The notes below the pieces were generated by a model. It was not told where the DNA came from. It saw nothing but the letters and a program-made list of their open reading frames with translations, and did not search any database. From Oscillospiraceae bacterium (GTDB lineage: Bacteria; Bacillota; Clostridia; Oscillospirales; JAAYXM01): a DNA stretch of 61,695 bases. The stretch spans positions 1-61,695 of the forward strand of contig JAFQME010000009.1 in assembly GCA_017421025.1 (NCBI GenBank). Direction: 5' to 3'. Within the stretch, counting starts at the first letter, position 1; every line of letters begins with the position of its first letter. The position numbers and the translations under genes were made by a program. Shown one piece after another: positions 17,754 to 26,214 of the stretch.

Positions 17754-18641
17754 ATGTGGGGTTTGGTTTTGGGCATGGCGGTGGTGTTTGTCACCAAAGG
17801 TGCCAACATGCTTGCGATGAAAAAAGTTGAGTCCAAGCAGGGGTCCTCACTTCTGCAGAGTTTGATTTTTACCATGCTGTTTTCTGCGGCGCAGTTGGTT
17901 TTCACCCTGCTCATGCCGCCGTATAAGCCGCTCGCAATTACGCTTGATGCAATTCTGTATCCCACTGCATATGCGGCACTTTATATCGTGGCGTATGTGC
18001 TGTGCATGAAGGCATACAGTGAAGGCTCGGTTTCCATGACCAATGCAATTTGGTCGTTTAACACCGTCGTGGTGATTGCATACGGTGTGTGCTTCTGGGG
18101 TGAGACCCTGTCTTTCTGGCAGATTTTGGGACTCCTGCTCTTCTTTGCCGGACTGTTCTTCTATTCCAGAAGCTCCTATGCAACCAATGAAGTGAAAAAG
18201 AAAGTCACCGCAAAATGGCTCATTTTGACCATTGCGGCGACGATTACCATCGGTGCTGCAACCACCTTCACCAAACTCTTTATGTTAAAACACGGAGATA
18301 TGGGCAAGGAATTCTTGGTGTATTATGCGATTGCGGCAACCCTTATTTCGGGTGTGATTTGCTTGTGTATGGGTGCAAAGGAAACTGTGAAAACGGTTGC
18401 GGATAAGCATGTGTTGCTGCAAACTCTCATCGCAGGTTTTACCTGTGTGCTTTGGAATTTTGTTTATGTCACCTACCTTGCGGTCTACCCCTCTGCGGTA
18501 TTCCTGCCGCTTTACAGCGTGGTTTCCATGCTGGGTATTCTGGCATTCGGTGTGGCAATCTTAAAAGAAAAAATCTCAAGAAATGCAATCATTGCATCAG
18601 TCCTCAGCCTCGCATCCATCTTATTCTTGAATCTTCAGTAA
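17754..18641 (+). CDS. DMT-superfamily (EamA-like) membrane transporter
   Basis: A 295-residue protein with about ten hydrophobic helices arranged as two repeats of five, the layout of the drug/metabolite transporter superfamily. The end of each half shows the pattern of a Glu after a turn (FWGETLSFWQILGLLLFFAGLF and AILKEKISRNAIIASVLSLASI). Substrates in the family range from amino acids and sugars to small amines, and none can be assigned. AGAAAGGG precedes the ATG at 17754. It is 18 bp after the PP2C gene and probably co-transcribed. A long inverted repeat starts 3 bases after its stop. Confidence 0.82.
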   Translation: MWGLVLGMAVVFVTKGANMLAMKKVESKQGSSLLQSLIFTMLFSAAQLVFTLLMPPYKPLAITLDAILYPTAYAALYIVAYVLCMKAYSEGSVSMTNAIWSFNTVVVIAYGVCFWGETLSFWQILGLLLFFAGLFFYSRSSYATNEVKKKVTAKWLILTIAATITIGAATTFTKLFMLKHGDMGKEFLVYYAIAATLISGVICLCMGAKETVKTVADKHVLLQTLIAGFTCVLWNFVYVTYLAVYPSAVFLPLYSVVSMLGILAFGVAILKEKISRNAIIASVLSLASILFLNLQ

Positions 18642-18643
18642 AG

Positions 18644-18956
18644 AAAAAAATCCCGTCACTGTGAGGCGGTTGGTCTAAGGGATCAATCGCTTGAAAGAGG
18701 CATTTTTCGTCCATAACTGCACAAAAAATCTCGATATCCGCCAGGATTATCTGCGATTTTATTGTTTGTTCTGAAATAAAAATGCACTCTTTCAAGTGCT
18801 TCGCAGTTTTGAGATAGAGATTTTTCGTTAAAAGAAAGAACAAAAATCAGGTAATACTGGCGTATTACCTGATTTTTTGATGCACTTTTAGCGGAAAAGA
18901 TCATTTCAAAACCGACTTCTCCCTAAGGCCAACCGCCTTGTGACGGGATGTTTTTT
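18644..18956. repeat. 300-bp inverted-repeat element (MITE-like or structured RNA) between convergent genes
   Basis: The ends (18644-18682 and 18919-18956) are near-perfect inverted copies of about 30 bases: TCCCGTCAC at 18651 pairs with GTGACGGGA at 18940, then GGCGGTTGG with CCAACCGCC, then TAAGGGA with TCCCTAA. Outside them lie A and T runs, so the folded ends look like a terminator on either strand. Inside are a segment at 18690-18707 that pairs with 18778-18796, and one near 18716-18738 that pairs with 18802-18826; the two pairings interleave, as in a pseudoknot. No convincing ORF is present. The right arm overlaps the clpP stop codon. Confidence 0.6.
18842..18877. terminator. Bidirectional terminator inside the inverted-repeat element
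   Basis: A 16-bp perfect stem (18842-18857 with 18862-18877) with a TGGC loop and A/T tracts at both sides. It can stop transcripts from the DMT transporter gene and from clpP. Confidence 0.85.
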
Positions 18957-19533
18957 AGTCTGTAATGATGTTGTCGATGAGGCCGTATTCCAATGCTTCC
19001 TCCGGGAACATCCAGTTGTCACGCTCGGTGTCTGCTGCGATTTGCTCGATGTCCTTTCCGGTATTGGATGCAAGGATGGCATTCAAACGGTCTTTGATTC
19101 TCAGGATATTTCGTGCGGTGATTTCAATGTCGGTCGCCTGACCGCGTGCACCGCCGAGTGGCTGATGGATCATGATTTGGCTGTTTGCCAAAGACGCACG
19201 CTTCCCTTTGGTGCCCGAGGAGAGCAGGAATGCACCCATGCTTGCCGCAAGCCCCACACAGATGGTGGAAACATCGCATTTCAAGTGTTTCATGGTGTCA
19301 TAAATCCCGAAGCCTGCGCTGACCGATCCACCCGGAGAATTGATGTAAAGGTAGATGTCCTTGGTCGGATCAACCGATTCCAGGTACAGCATCTGTGCAA
19401 TGATACTGCAAGCAAGGTCATCGTTGACATCGGAAAAGAGCAGGATGATACGATCTTTTAACAGGCGGGAAGCAAGATCATAGCCACGCTCCATTCCGTT
19501 TTCTTTTTCAAAAAAATGCGGCATCAAAATCAT
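18955..19533 (-). CDS. clpP: ATP-dependent Clp protease proteolytic subunit
   Basis: A 192-residue self-compartmentalised serine protease subunit. The catalytic triad is clear: Ser98 in GLAASMGAF, His123 in MIHQPLGG, Asp172 in DTERDNWM. The handle and ring-contact motifs [11 protein letters not shown] and GQATDIEI are intact. The stretch after RLLKDRII ([15 protein letters not shown]) departs somewhat from the standard ClpP sequence, so this may be a second, specialised ClpP. It is not next to clpX, lon or tig; it ends an operon with a YbjN-fold protein (23 bp upstream) and a CbbX-like AAA+ ATPase whose C-terminus is IGF. GGAG is suitably placed before ATG 19533. Confidence 0.95.
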   Translation of the reverse strand: MILMPHFFEKENGMERGYDLASRLLKDRIILLFSDVNDDLACSIIAQMLYLESVDPTKDIYLYINSPGGSVSAGFGIYDTMKHLKCDVSTICVGLAASMGAFLLSSGTKGKRASLANSQIMIHQPLGGARGQATDIEITARNILRIKDRLNAILASNTGKDIEQIAADTERDNWMFPEEALEYGLIDNIITD

Positions 19534-19556
19534 TTGTCAGCACTCCTTGCGATGGT

Positions 19557-20018
19557 TTATTTCTTGAATTCTTCAGACGAAATATAGCCCTTGTTGAGTG
19601 CAAGGAACTTGTCGTCGTAAGCCTCTACAGTCTTGACTGCGTTGACCAAAATACGACGGATGGTCTCTTCCCCGATCAAACTGCCGTTGTACGGGATGGA
19701 GAGCTCGAAGTTCATGGTATCTGAGCCTGCTTCATAGGTGAAGCCGCCCAGAACCAGATGGTTGTTGACGTTGCAGACTGCTTTTGCGATCTCATCAGCC
19801 TTCTGCGGGTCGAGATGGAACGGGAGACGCTCCAAGAAAGAGAATGCCGCATTCTTTTCACGGATGATCAGGAGCATATCGTGGTCCATATCCTCACCAC
19901 GCATCCCCAGGGTGATGACCATGTCTTCGTCGTGTCTCTGATAATTGAGTTCCATGTTGTCCAGGGTGGTGGCAACACGTTCATACATTGATTTTGCCAT
20001 TTCCATATTTTCGCTCAT
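19557..20018 (-). CDS. YbjN-domain protein (type III chaperone-like fold)
   Basis: A 153-residue cytosolic protein without signal or membrane segments. The pattern LNYQRHDEDMVITLGMRGEDMDHDMLLIIREKN followed by a central helix and KAVCNVNNHLVLGGFTYE matches the YbjN family, whose fold resembles type III secretion chaperones and is thought to bind peptides. The C-terminal helix contains ILVNAVKTVEAYDDKFLAL. It sits between the AAA+ ATPase (49 bp upstream) and clpP (23 bp downstream), all on one strand, so a role as substrate adaptor or chaperone for that pair is a reasonable inference. AAAGGAGG precedes the ATG. Confidence 0.75.
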   Translation of the reverse strand: MSENMEMAKSMYERVATTLDNMELNYQRHDEDMVITLGMRGEDMDHDMLLIIREKNAAFSFLERLPFHLDPQKADEIAKAVCNVNNHLVLGGFTYEAGSDTMNFELSIPYNGSLIGEETIRRILVNAVKTVEAYDDKFLALNKGYISSEEFKK

Positions 20019-20067
20019 TGTAATAATCCTCCTTTATTTGTTCGGGCGATGCCCGAAATTAGCTGTG

Positions 20068-22134
20068 TTAAAACCCGATGCGGGTCGCTTTTTGCGGTTT
20101 TGCCATCAGTTTGTTGAAATCGTTGTCGGAAACCGCAACGGAAAAATCGCTCTCGTTTAAGCGGAACTCCTCAATCGGGCAACCGGAAAGTTCAAAGCGC
20201 ATTGCGGCTTTGGATACAATGCGTTCCACCAGGTTACGCACAAAGCGTCCGTTGGAGAAGTCACGCTGCTGCAAGAGGGAGTCGGGGAGTGAGGCGAAGG
20301 TTTCATCCGCTTTTTTGGAGAAACTTTCGTCATATTCCATCTTGCCTCGGAGCTGGAGATAGAAGATCTCTTTCAATTCGTCACGGGTATAGTTGGGGAA
20401 ATGGATTTTGTGCGGGATACGGTCTTTTAACCCCGGATTCATAGCAAGCAAATCCTCGAGCTCTTTGGCGTATCCTGCAAAGATGACCACCATATCATCC
20501 CGGTGATTTTCCATCTCGGCAATCAGGGTGGAGATTGCTTCGGAACTGTATGTATCCGTGTTGTTTGCAAGCGAGTATGCCTCGTCGATAAAGAGAACCG
20601 AACCCAGCGCACTTCTGCAGAGTTCCATCGCTTTCGGTGCGGTATGACCCACATATTTGCCGATGAAATCCTGTCTGGAAACCTCAAAGAAATTACCGAC
20701 GGAAAGCAACCCTGCTTCTTTGAAAATCTTGCCGATGATACGAGCAACCACGGTTTTTCCGGTGCCCGGATTTCCTGAGAACATCATGTGGAAACACGGA
20801 CGAAGCGCACTCTTGCCATTCTGAAAGAGTTCTTTTTGCAATTTGGCAGAGGAGAGAATCTCCTGCACCTTTTGCTTGACTTCGTTTAAGGCAACCATGC
20901 CGTCCAGCTGCGCCAAACCTGAGAGGTCCGAATCGCCCTCCAATGCGGTATACCGCAAAAGATCGTCGTTTGAGAGAGTGGTTTTCAAATCCTCATGGGC
21001 AAGCGCCGCAGAGGAAATCATCTGATACAGTAAATCGTTGATGAGTTTTAAGACTGTATTGAAGCCGTAGAATTTCCCGTCACTCTTTTCCAGTGCCAAA
21101 ACACGGCTGAAAGCGGGGAGTGCATCGTCTTCCACTGTGATGTCAAATCCTGCAAAGCAAGCTTTGAAATAATGGAACAGTTCTTTGTCTGACGGCGGAA
21201 TGAATTTCATCACACGCAGACTCATCAGATCGCTGATTTGTGCAGCGGCTTTGTTGATGACAGAGTCCTCCGCATAGGGCAGGGTAAAGACGAAAAGGAA
21301 TCTGCCTTTGTTTCCTGCAATGAACCGCAAAAAGCTTTGGAAGTTCTTTTCAAAGAGGTGATCCAGCCATGCCTCGATGTTGATGGCAACAATGCCGGCA
21401 AACTCACCGTTTCCGGCACAGTTTTGAAGTGTTTGTGCCAAACGTGCCAGATCCACAAATTCCTTCGGATCATCGCAGTAGTCCAAGTTCCATTCAATAA
21501 CAGGTCGTTTGCCTGAGAAACTCACCAAATTAAGACGAGTGAGGGTTTGCGCCATAATGTCCAGCACGGTGGTGAGACCGCAACCACGATTGATGGAGAA
21601 CAAGTATGCGGTGTTCACAAAGAGACCGGAACGACGCACGATTTCCGCTGCGGTGTTTGCAATTGCCTCGGTTTCACGTACCCAGTTTTTCAGCGGAGAA
21701 AGCCCGATTAAATCCTCAAGAGTTTTGGTCGCCGGTGCAGCGGTCGGAGCAACACTCTCTGCCGGAGGTGCAATCAATTCGATGGAAAACTCCTCTGCGA
21801 GTAATTCACGCTGATTTGGGGTGAGTTCGTTACGCAGACATCTGAGTTTTTCGGAGAGTGCTTCGTTTGTGAGTTCTTCCAGAGAAATGCTGACCGGCAA
21901 ATCTTCCGAAACTTCGGTGATGATTTTGCGGACATCTTCCTCGCAAAAGGTGTTCTCTCGGCAGGAAATGACGGAAAAACTGTCAAATCCTTTGGAAAGG
22001 ACAAAGAGTGAGCCGGAAACATGAACGTTGTCCAATGCAGTGAGGATTTCCGCTACCACAGTGGAGTTTCCGGACACCATATGCTTTAAGACCCAGTTTT
22101 GGTCGAGTGAAACTGTAATCAAAGTTGCTTTCAT
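20068..22134 (-). CDS. CbbX/SpoVK-type AAA+ ATPase ending in IGF
   Basis: A 688-residue protein. Residues about 1-120 are not recognised. Residues about 140-370 look like a first, degenerate AAA domain: the P-loop position reads RGCGLTT (183-189) without the Walker lysine. The second AAA domain is of the CbbX/SpoVK class, with Walker A GNPGTGKT (Lys460), Walker B VLFIDEA (Asp517, Glu518), and the pore-type segment RQDFIGKYVGHT. Such enzymes remodel proteins by threading. The last three residues are Ile-Gly-Phe directly before the stop; Clp ATPases contact ClpP through IGF-type tripeptides, normally on an internal loop. Since clpP is two genes downstream, this may be a ClpP-docking tail. First gene of the operon; AGGTG precedes the ATG. 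Confidence 0.85.
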   Translation of the reverse strand: MKATLITVSLDQNWVLKHMVSGNSTVVAEILTALDNVHVSGSLFVLSKGFDSFSVISCRENTFCEEDVRKIITEVSEDLPVSISLEELTNEALSEKLRCLRNELTPNQRELLAEEFSIELIAPPAESVAPTAAPATKTLEDLIGLSPLKNWVRETEAIANTAAEIVRRSGLFVNTAYLFSINRGCGLTTVLDIMAQTLTRLNLVSFSGKRPVIEWNLDYCDDPKEFVDLARLAQTLQNCAGNGEFAGIVAINIEAWLDHLFEKNFQSFLRFIAGNKGRFLFVFTLPYAEDSVINKAAAQISDLMSLRVMKFIPPSDKELFHYFKACFAGFDITVEDDALPAFSRVLALEKSDGKFYGFNTVLKLINDLLYQMISSAALAHEDLKTTLSNDDLLRYTALEGDSDLSGLAQLDGMVALNEVKQKVQEILSSAKLQKELFQNGKSALRPCFHMMFSGNPGTGKTVVARIIGKIFKEAGLLSVGNFFEVSRQDFIGKYVGHTAPKAMELCRSALGSVLFIDEAYSLANNTDTYSSEAISTLIAEMENHRDDMVVIFAGYAKELEDLLAMNPGLKDRIPHKIHFPNYTRDELKEIFYLQLRGKMEYDESFSKKADETFASLPDSLLQQRDFSNGRFVRNLVERIVSKAAMRFELSGCPIEEFRLNESDFSVAVSDNDFNKLMAKPQKATRIGF

Positions 22135-22232
22135 TTCAGCACACCTGCCTTTGTTACAAAGTATGATTTATTGTATCACAGATTTTGACAAAATTCAATA
22201 TAAATGCTTTGAGCGGCATCTCTGCTTTTTAC

Positions 22233-22276
22233 AAAAAACAACCCCTCGGTCATACACAGGTATGACCGAGGGGTTG
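22233..22276 (-). terminator. Terminator of the gal operon
   Basis: A 16-bp perfect stem (22239-22254 with 22261-22276) with a 6-nt loop; on the minus strand it is followed by a T run. It lies 14 bases after the galE stop codon. Confidence 0.92.
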
Positions 22277-22290
22277 ACACAGCTTTTTTA

Positions 22291-23271
22291 TCAATCGTTG
22301 TATCCGTCCGGATGGGAAGAATGCCACTTCCATGCCGAGGAGATGATATCACGCAAAGAGCGAGAGGGGTTCCAGCCAAGTTCGCTGCGAATCCGGTCAG
22401 ACGATGCGATGAGTACCGCAGGGTCGCCCGGACGGCGGTCCATCTCACGGGCGGGGATTTCATGCCCTGTGATTTCACGGGCAAGTTCGATCATTTCACG
22501 AACAGAGTAGCCCTCGCCGTTTCCAAGGTTGTATCTGCGGCTTTCTCCACCGCCCAGCAGATGCTCGAGTGCAAGGATATGTGCATCTGCAAGGTCGAGG
22601 ACATGGATATAGTCACGGATACAGGTGCCATCTTTGGTGGGGTAATCGGTTCCGTACATATCAATGTGGTCCCGCTTTCCGAGTGCGGTTTGGAGCACAA
22701 TCGGAAGCAGGTGAGATTCCGGAGTGTGATCTTCCCCCAGACTTCCGTCCGGCAATGCGCCTGCCGCATTGAAGTAGCGCAGGCAAACCGACTTCAAACC
22801 ATACGCACCGTCGCACCAATGCAGCATCCGCTCGATGGCGAGCTTGGTTTCGCCATAGGGGCTGGTAGGTGCTTTTGCGGCGTCTTCTAAAATCGGAATG
22901 GCTTCCGGCTCGCCGTAAACTGCGGCGGTGGAAGAAAAGACGAGTTTTTTCACTCCATGACGCACCATGGCATTTAAGAGGTGCATGGTAGCGGCAACGT
23001 TGTTGTCGTAATACGCAAGCGGCTCTTTTACACTCTCGCCTACCAAAGAGTTGGCGGCAAAATGCACCACTGCGTCGATTTTGTGTTCGGTAAAGATTTG
23101 ATCCAGCAGAGCTTCGTCATGCAAATCGCCCACAATGAGCGGGAGATCACGTGCAGCAGCTTTGTGTCCTCTCTGCAAGTTATCCAGCAGGAGCAGATCA
23201 TAGCCTTTTTCCTGCATTTGATAAGCGGTTGCGCTTCCGATATAGCCCGCTCCACCACAAATTAAAATCAT
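22291..23271 (-). CDS. galE: UDP-glucose 4-epimerase
   Basis: NAD-dependent enzyme of the extended short-chain dehydrogenase family that interconverts UDP-galactose and UDP-glucose, the last step of the Leloir cycle. The 326-residue product has the Rossmann motif GGAGYIG at 6-12, the catalytic set Ser113/Ser114 (SSTAAVYG) with Tyr139 and Lys143 in YGETK, and RYFNAAGA and RDYIHVLDLA further on, all characteristic of GalE. It is the third gene of galT-galK-galE and overlaps galK by 4 bp. The strong terminator after it ends the operon. Confidence 0.97.
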   Translation of the reverse strand: MILICGGAGYIGSATAYQMQEKGYDLLLLDNLQRGHKAAARDLPLIVGDLHDEALLDQIFTEHKIDAVVHFAANSLVGESVKEPLAYYDNNVAATMHLLNAMVRHGVKKLVFSSTAAVYGEPEAIPILEDAAKAPTSPYGETKLAIERMLHWCDGAYGLKSVCLRYFNAAGALPDGSLGEDHTPESHLLPIVLQTALGKRDHIDMYGTDYPTKDGTCIRDYIHVLDLADAHILALEHLLGGGESRRYNLGNGEGYSVREMIELAREITGHEIPAREMDRRPGDPAVLIASSDRIRSELGWNPSRSLRDIISSAWKWHSSHPDGYND

Positions 23272-24443
23272 AAGAGTTCCTCCTTTTTCACCTCACGGGC
23301 ACCCTCTCCGATACCGGAGAGATAGAACGACGGGATAAGCCCGGTTGCTTTCTGATAGCGTGCGGCGACTTCTTCTTGGAAGAGTTCCACTGCGCTCTTT
23401 TTGACCAAGCTGACATTACAGCCGCCAAAGCCTGCGCCGGTCATACGGGTGCCGTAGACACCATCTACCGCACAAATTGCGTCATAAAGTGCGTCCAAAT
23501 GATCGCCGGTGACCTCGTATTTGTCACGCAGAGAGCAGTTGGATGCATGGAGAAGTTCGCCAAATGCGGTCAGGTCTCCCCGTGCCATGCAGTCCGCTGC
23601 TTTGTGGACACGTGCCTGTTCGGTGACCACATGATAGGCACGGTCAAAGAGAATCGGTGCGTCTGCAAAGAGGCTTTTTGCTTCCAAAAGTTCTTCTTCG
23701 GAAAGCGCACACAGATATTTACGGTCGGGATACACGGTCTGAAGTCGAATGAGCGCTTCTTCGCTTTCTGCCCGGCGCTCGTTGTACTTCGAGTCCGCAA
23801 GCCCACGCTTTTTGTTTGTGTTTGTAATGACAAGGCAGGCATCTTTCAAATCAAGCGGAACATAAGAACAAGCAAGCGTGCCGCAGTTTAAGAGCATGGC
23901 GTGATCTTTTTTGCCGCAAGCAGATGCATATTGGTCCATGATGCCACAGTTTAATCCCACAAACTCATTTTCCACACGTTGGCACAAAACCGCAAGATCA
24001 GGCGAGCCTTTCTGCCCGGTGAGTGTGACTGCGGTGGCAACTTCAATGGAAGCCGAGGAGGAAAGCCCGGCACCAAACGGGATATCCCCGCAAAAGAGCA
24101 GGTCCATGCCGGTGAGGGAATCACCACGCTCAGAAAGAAATGCCGCAACGCCGAGCTGATACGAGCCCCAGCCTTTTCCACGGAAGAGGGAGAGTTTGTC
24201 AAGCGGACAGGTGACCGAAATCCCCGGAAGATCTTCTGCGCACAGACGCAGGAGATTGGAACCGTTTTCTGCTGCGATGACCAGCGTGCCCATATCAAGT
24301 GCGGCAGGCATGACATCGCCGCCGTGGTAATCGATATGTTCACCGATCAAATTCACACGTGCGGGCGCAAAGAAGAATTTGGGCGGGTTGGGGTTGTGAA
24401 AGCAGGAGTGAAACACCTCAAGAAGTTCGGAAATCGGTCTCAT
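23268..24443 (-). CDS. galK: Galactokinase
   Basis: GHMP-family kinase that phosphorylates alpha-D-galactose to galactose 1-phosphate. The 391-residue protein has the galactokinase signature around residues 28-46 (ARVNLIGEHIDYHGG), the GHMP ATP-binding loop GAGLSSSASIE near residue 124, the catalytic-base region CGIMDQYASACG, and the C-terminal motif MTGAGFGGCNVSLV. The start codon directly follows the galT stop (TAAATG), with GGAGGAG inside the end of galT as its ribosome site. The stop overlaps the galE start, so the three genes are translated as a coupled unit. Confidence 0.97.
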   Translation of the reverse strand: MRPISELLEVFHSCFHNPNPPKFFFAPARVNLIGEHIDYHGGDVMPAALDMGTLVIAAENGSNLLRLCAEDLPGISVTCPLDKLSLFRGKGWGSYQLGVAAFLSERGDSLTGMDLLFCGDIPFGAGLSSSASIEVATAVTLTGQKGSPDLAVLCQRVENEFVGLNCGIMDQYASACGKKDHAMLLNCGTLACSYVPLDLKDACLVITNTNKKRGLADSKYNERRAESEEALIRLQTVYPDRKYLCALSEEELLEAKSLFADAPILFDRAYHVVTEQARVHKAADCMARGDLTAFGELLHASNCSLRDKYEVTGDHLDALYDAICAVDGVYGTRMTGAGFGGCNVSLVKKSAVELFQEEVAARYQKATGLIPSFYLSGIGEGAREVKKEELL

Positions 24444-25421
24444 TTATTTCTCCTCCTTTGCACAAAAACGCTCAAATGCTTCTCTGAGCTCTACCGCTTT
24501 TTCCTCGGGTGCGGTGGGGTTGCAGTGCGCCCATGCACCCGTCTCGCTCGATGCATTCCATTTGATCTGAGTAGCAGAGCGGAGCGGGGGATAGAATTCA
24601 ATATGGAAATGATAATAGTCGGGGTCTTCTTCGCAGTTGACCGGTGCCTGATGCAGGCACATCATATACGGCATGGTCTTATCAAAAAGAGAATCCATCA
24701 TGCCGGCGGTCTTGCGCAAGGTGTCTGCGAGACAGTCTTTTTCTGCATCGGAGAGTTCGGAAAGATTTTGCACATGGCGTTTTGCCATGAGATTTACTCC
24801 GTACGGATACTCGGAATAAAACGGGAGATAACAGACAAAGTGTTCGGTCTCAAAGATGATGCGGCGGCCGTCTTGCTGCTCTGCAGCCAAAAGATCGCAG
24901 AACAGGCAGGAGCCCTTTTCACTCTTGTATTCCGATGCCGAGGTGCATTCCTCCTGCAATTTCTTCGGAAGCCACGGATATGCATAAATCTGACCGTGCG
25001 GATGCGGCATGGTCACGCCGACAAGCTCGCCACGGTTTTCAAAAATCAAGACATATTTGGTCTTGGGGTCTTGCGAGAGTGCGACAAAACGCTCGGTCCA
25101 AAGGTCCACCAGTTTGCGCACCTGCCATTGGGGAAGGTCGGGTAAGGTTGCCGTGTGGTTGGGGGAGTAGAGGATGACCTCACACTTCCCGTGGAGCGGA
25201 GCGGTTTCAAACAACGGGTTGGAAAATGCGTCCGGCTCGGGAGGGTTGGGAGAGAGTGCGGGGAAATCATTGTCGTAACAATGTACGTCATAATGATCCG
25301 GCACTTTTCCGGAACCGGGGCAAAACGGGCAAAAGTCCTTGGGCATGTTCGGTCGTTTTTGGCGGTGGGATGCCACCATCACCCAGTCACGCAAAATTGG
25401 ATTGTAACGAAGTTCAGCCAT
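24444..25421 (-). CDS. galT: Galactose-1-phosphate uridylyltransferase, class I
   Basis: HIT-superfamily enzyme that transfers UMP from UDP-glucose to galactose 1-phosphate through a uridylylated histidine. In the 325-residue product the catalytic motif HPHGQ is at 140-144 and the zinc site is indicated by Cys31 and Cys34 (CPFC) with His89. The C-terminal half shows ENRGELVG, YPYGVNLM and YHFHIEFYPP. This is the class I (zinc) form; many Firmicutes use the unrelated-looking class II enzyme instead. ATG 25421 is preceded by AAGGAGTG. First gene of the gal operon, divergent from trmL. Confidence 0.95.
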   Translation of the reverse strand: MAELRYNPILRDWVMVASHRQKRPNMPKDFCPFCPGSGKVPDHYDVHCYDNDFPALSPNPPEPDAFSNPLFETAPLHGKCEVILYSPNHTATLPDLPQWQVRKLVDLWTERFVALSQDPKTKYVLIFENRGELVGVTMPHPHGQIYAYPWLPKKLQEECTSASEYKSEKGSCLFCDLLAAEQQDGRRIIFETEHFVCYLPFYSEYPYGVNLMAKRHVQNLSELSDAEKDCLADTLRKTAGMMDSLFDKTMPYMMCLHQAPVNCEEDPDYYHFHIEFYPPLRSATQIKWNASSETGAWAHCNPTAPEEKAVELREAFERFCAKEEK

Positions 25422-25458
25422 AAAAAACACTCCTTGCGGATACAAAATTTCTCATATT

Positions 25459-25487
25459 AGAATACATCAAAAATTACTCCATTTCAA
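25459..25487 (-). promoter_or_regulatory. Promoter of galT-galK-galE
   Basis: On the minus strand TTGAAA (25482-25487) and TATTCT (25459-25464) are 17 bp apart. No galR-like gene or obvious operator is visible next to it. Confidence 0.7.
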
Positions 25488-25525
25488 GAACTTATTAAAT
25501 TTGTAAGAATTTGCAGAAAAATCTC

Positions 25526-25554
25526 TTGAAATCGAAGTACTCCTGGCTTAAAAT
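25526..25554 (+). promoter_or_regulatory. Promoter of trmL
   Basis: TTGAAA (25526-25531) and TAAAAT (25549-25554) are 17 bp apart, immediately before the AAGGAGG ribosome site. Confidence 0.7.
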
Positions 25555-25578
25555 GTAACATATTAAGGAGGCGAAACC

Positions 25579-26061
25579 ATGATCCATATTGTTTTGGTGG
25601 AGCCGGAGATTCCGGCAAACACCGGAAATGTTGCACGCACCTGTGCAGCGACAGGAGCACAGCTGCACCTCATCCGTCCGCTCGGGTTTTCGATTGACGA
25701 TAGGCAGTTGAAGCGTGCAGGGCTGGACTATTGGCATTTGCTGAATGTGCAGGTCCATGAAAATTTGGATGCATTTTTTGCTGCCCATCCAAACGGTCCT
25801 TTTTATTATGCGACCACAAAAGCAAAGCATACCTACGCAGAAGTGGAATATCCCGAGGATGTGTATTTCCTGTTTGGAAAAGAGACCAAGGGATTGCCGG
25901 AAGAACTTTTGTACCAAAACCCGGACACTTGCATTCGCATTCCCATCCGAGCAGAAGCTCGGAGTTTGAATTTGTCCAACTCGGTTGCTGTGGTGGTGTT
26001 TGAGGCGCTGCGACAACACGATTTTTCCGGGCTCAAATCCTTTGGAAAAATGTCGGAATAA
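25579..26061 (+). CDS. trmL: tRNA (cytidine/uridine-34) 2'-O-methyltransferase TrmL
   Basis: SPOUT-class RNA methyltransferase that methylates the ribose of the wobble nucleotide in certain leucine tRNAs using S-adenosylmethionine. The 160 residues are the whole family length. Motifs: EPEIPANTGNVARTCAATGA at the start, FGKETKGLP in the knot, and IPIRAEARSLNLSNSVAVVVFEA at the end, which forms the trefoil-knot cofactor site. AAGGAGG lies 9 bases before the ATG. It is monocistronic with its own promoter and about 150 bp of spacer to pgk. Confidence 0.95.
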   Translation: MIHIVLVEPEIPANTGNVARTCAATGAQLHLIRPLGFSIDDRQLKRAGLDYWHLLNVQVHENLDAFFAAHPNGPFYYATTKAKHTYAEVEYPEDVYFLFGKETKGLPEELLYQNPDTCIRIPIRAEARSLNLSNSVAVVVFEALRQHDFSGLKSFGKMSE

Positions 26062-26124
26062 AAAAACTTGTACAGAATAGCGAAAATTTCTGCAAAAAAA
26101 ATGAAAAACAATGCAAAAAAACAA

Positions 26125-26153
26125 TTGTAACTTGGATGAATTTGGATTATAAT
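26125..26153 (+). promoter_or_regulatory. Promoter of the glycolytic operon
   Basis: TTGTAA (26125-26130) and a consensus TATAAT (26148-26153) are 17 bp apart, about 60 bp before pgk, as expected for highly expressed genes. Confidence 0.8.
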
Positions 26154-26214
26154 AGATACTAATTGGGAATTATTGATTCTTCACAAAATATTTTTAGAGT
26201 AGGAGTGAACGAAA

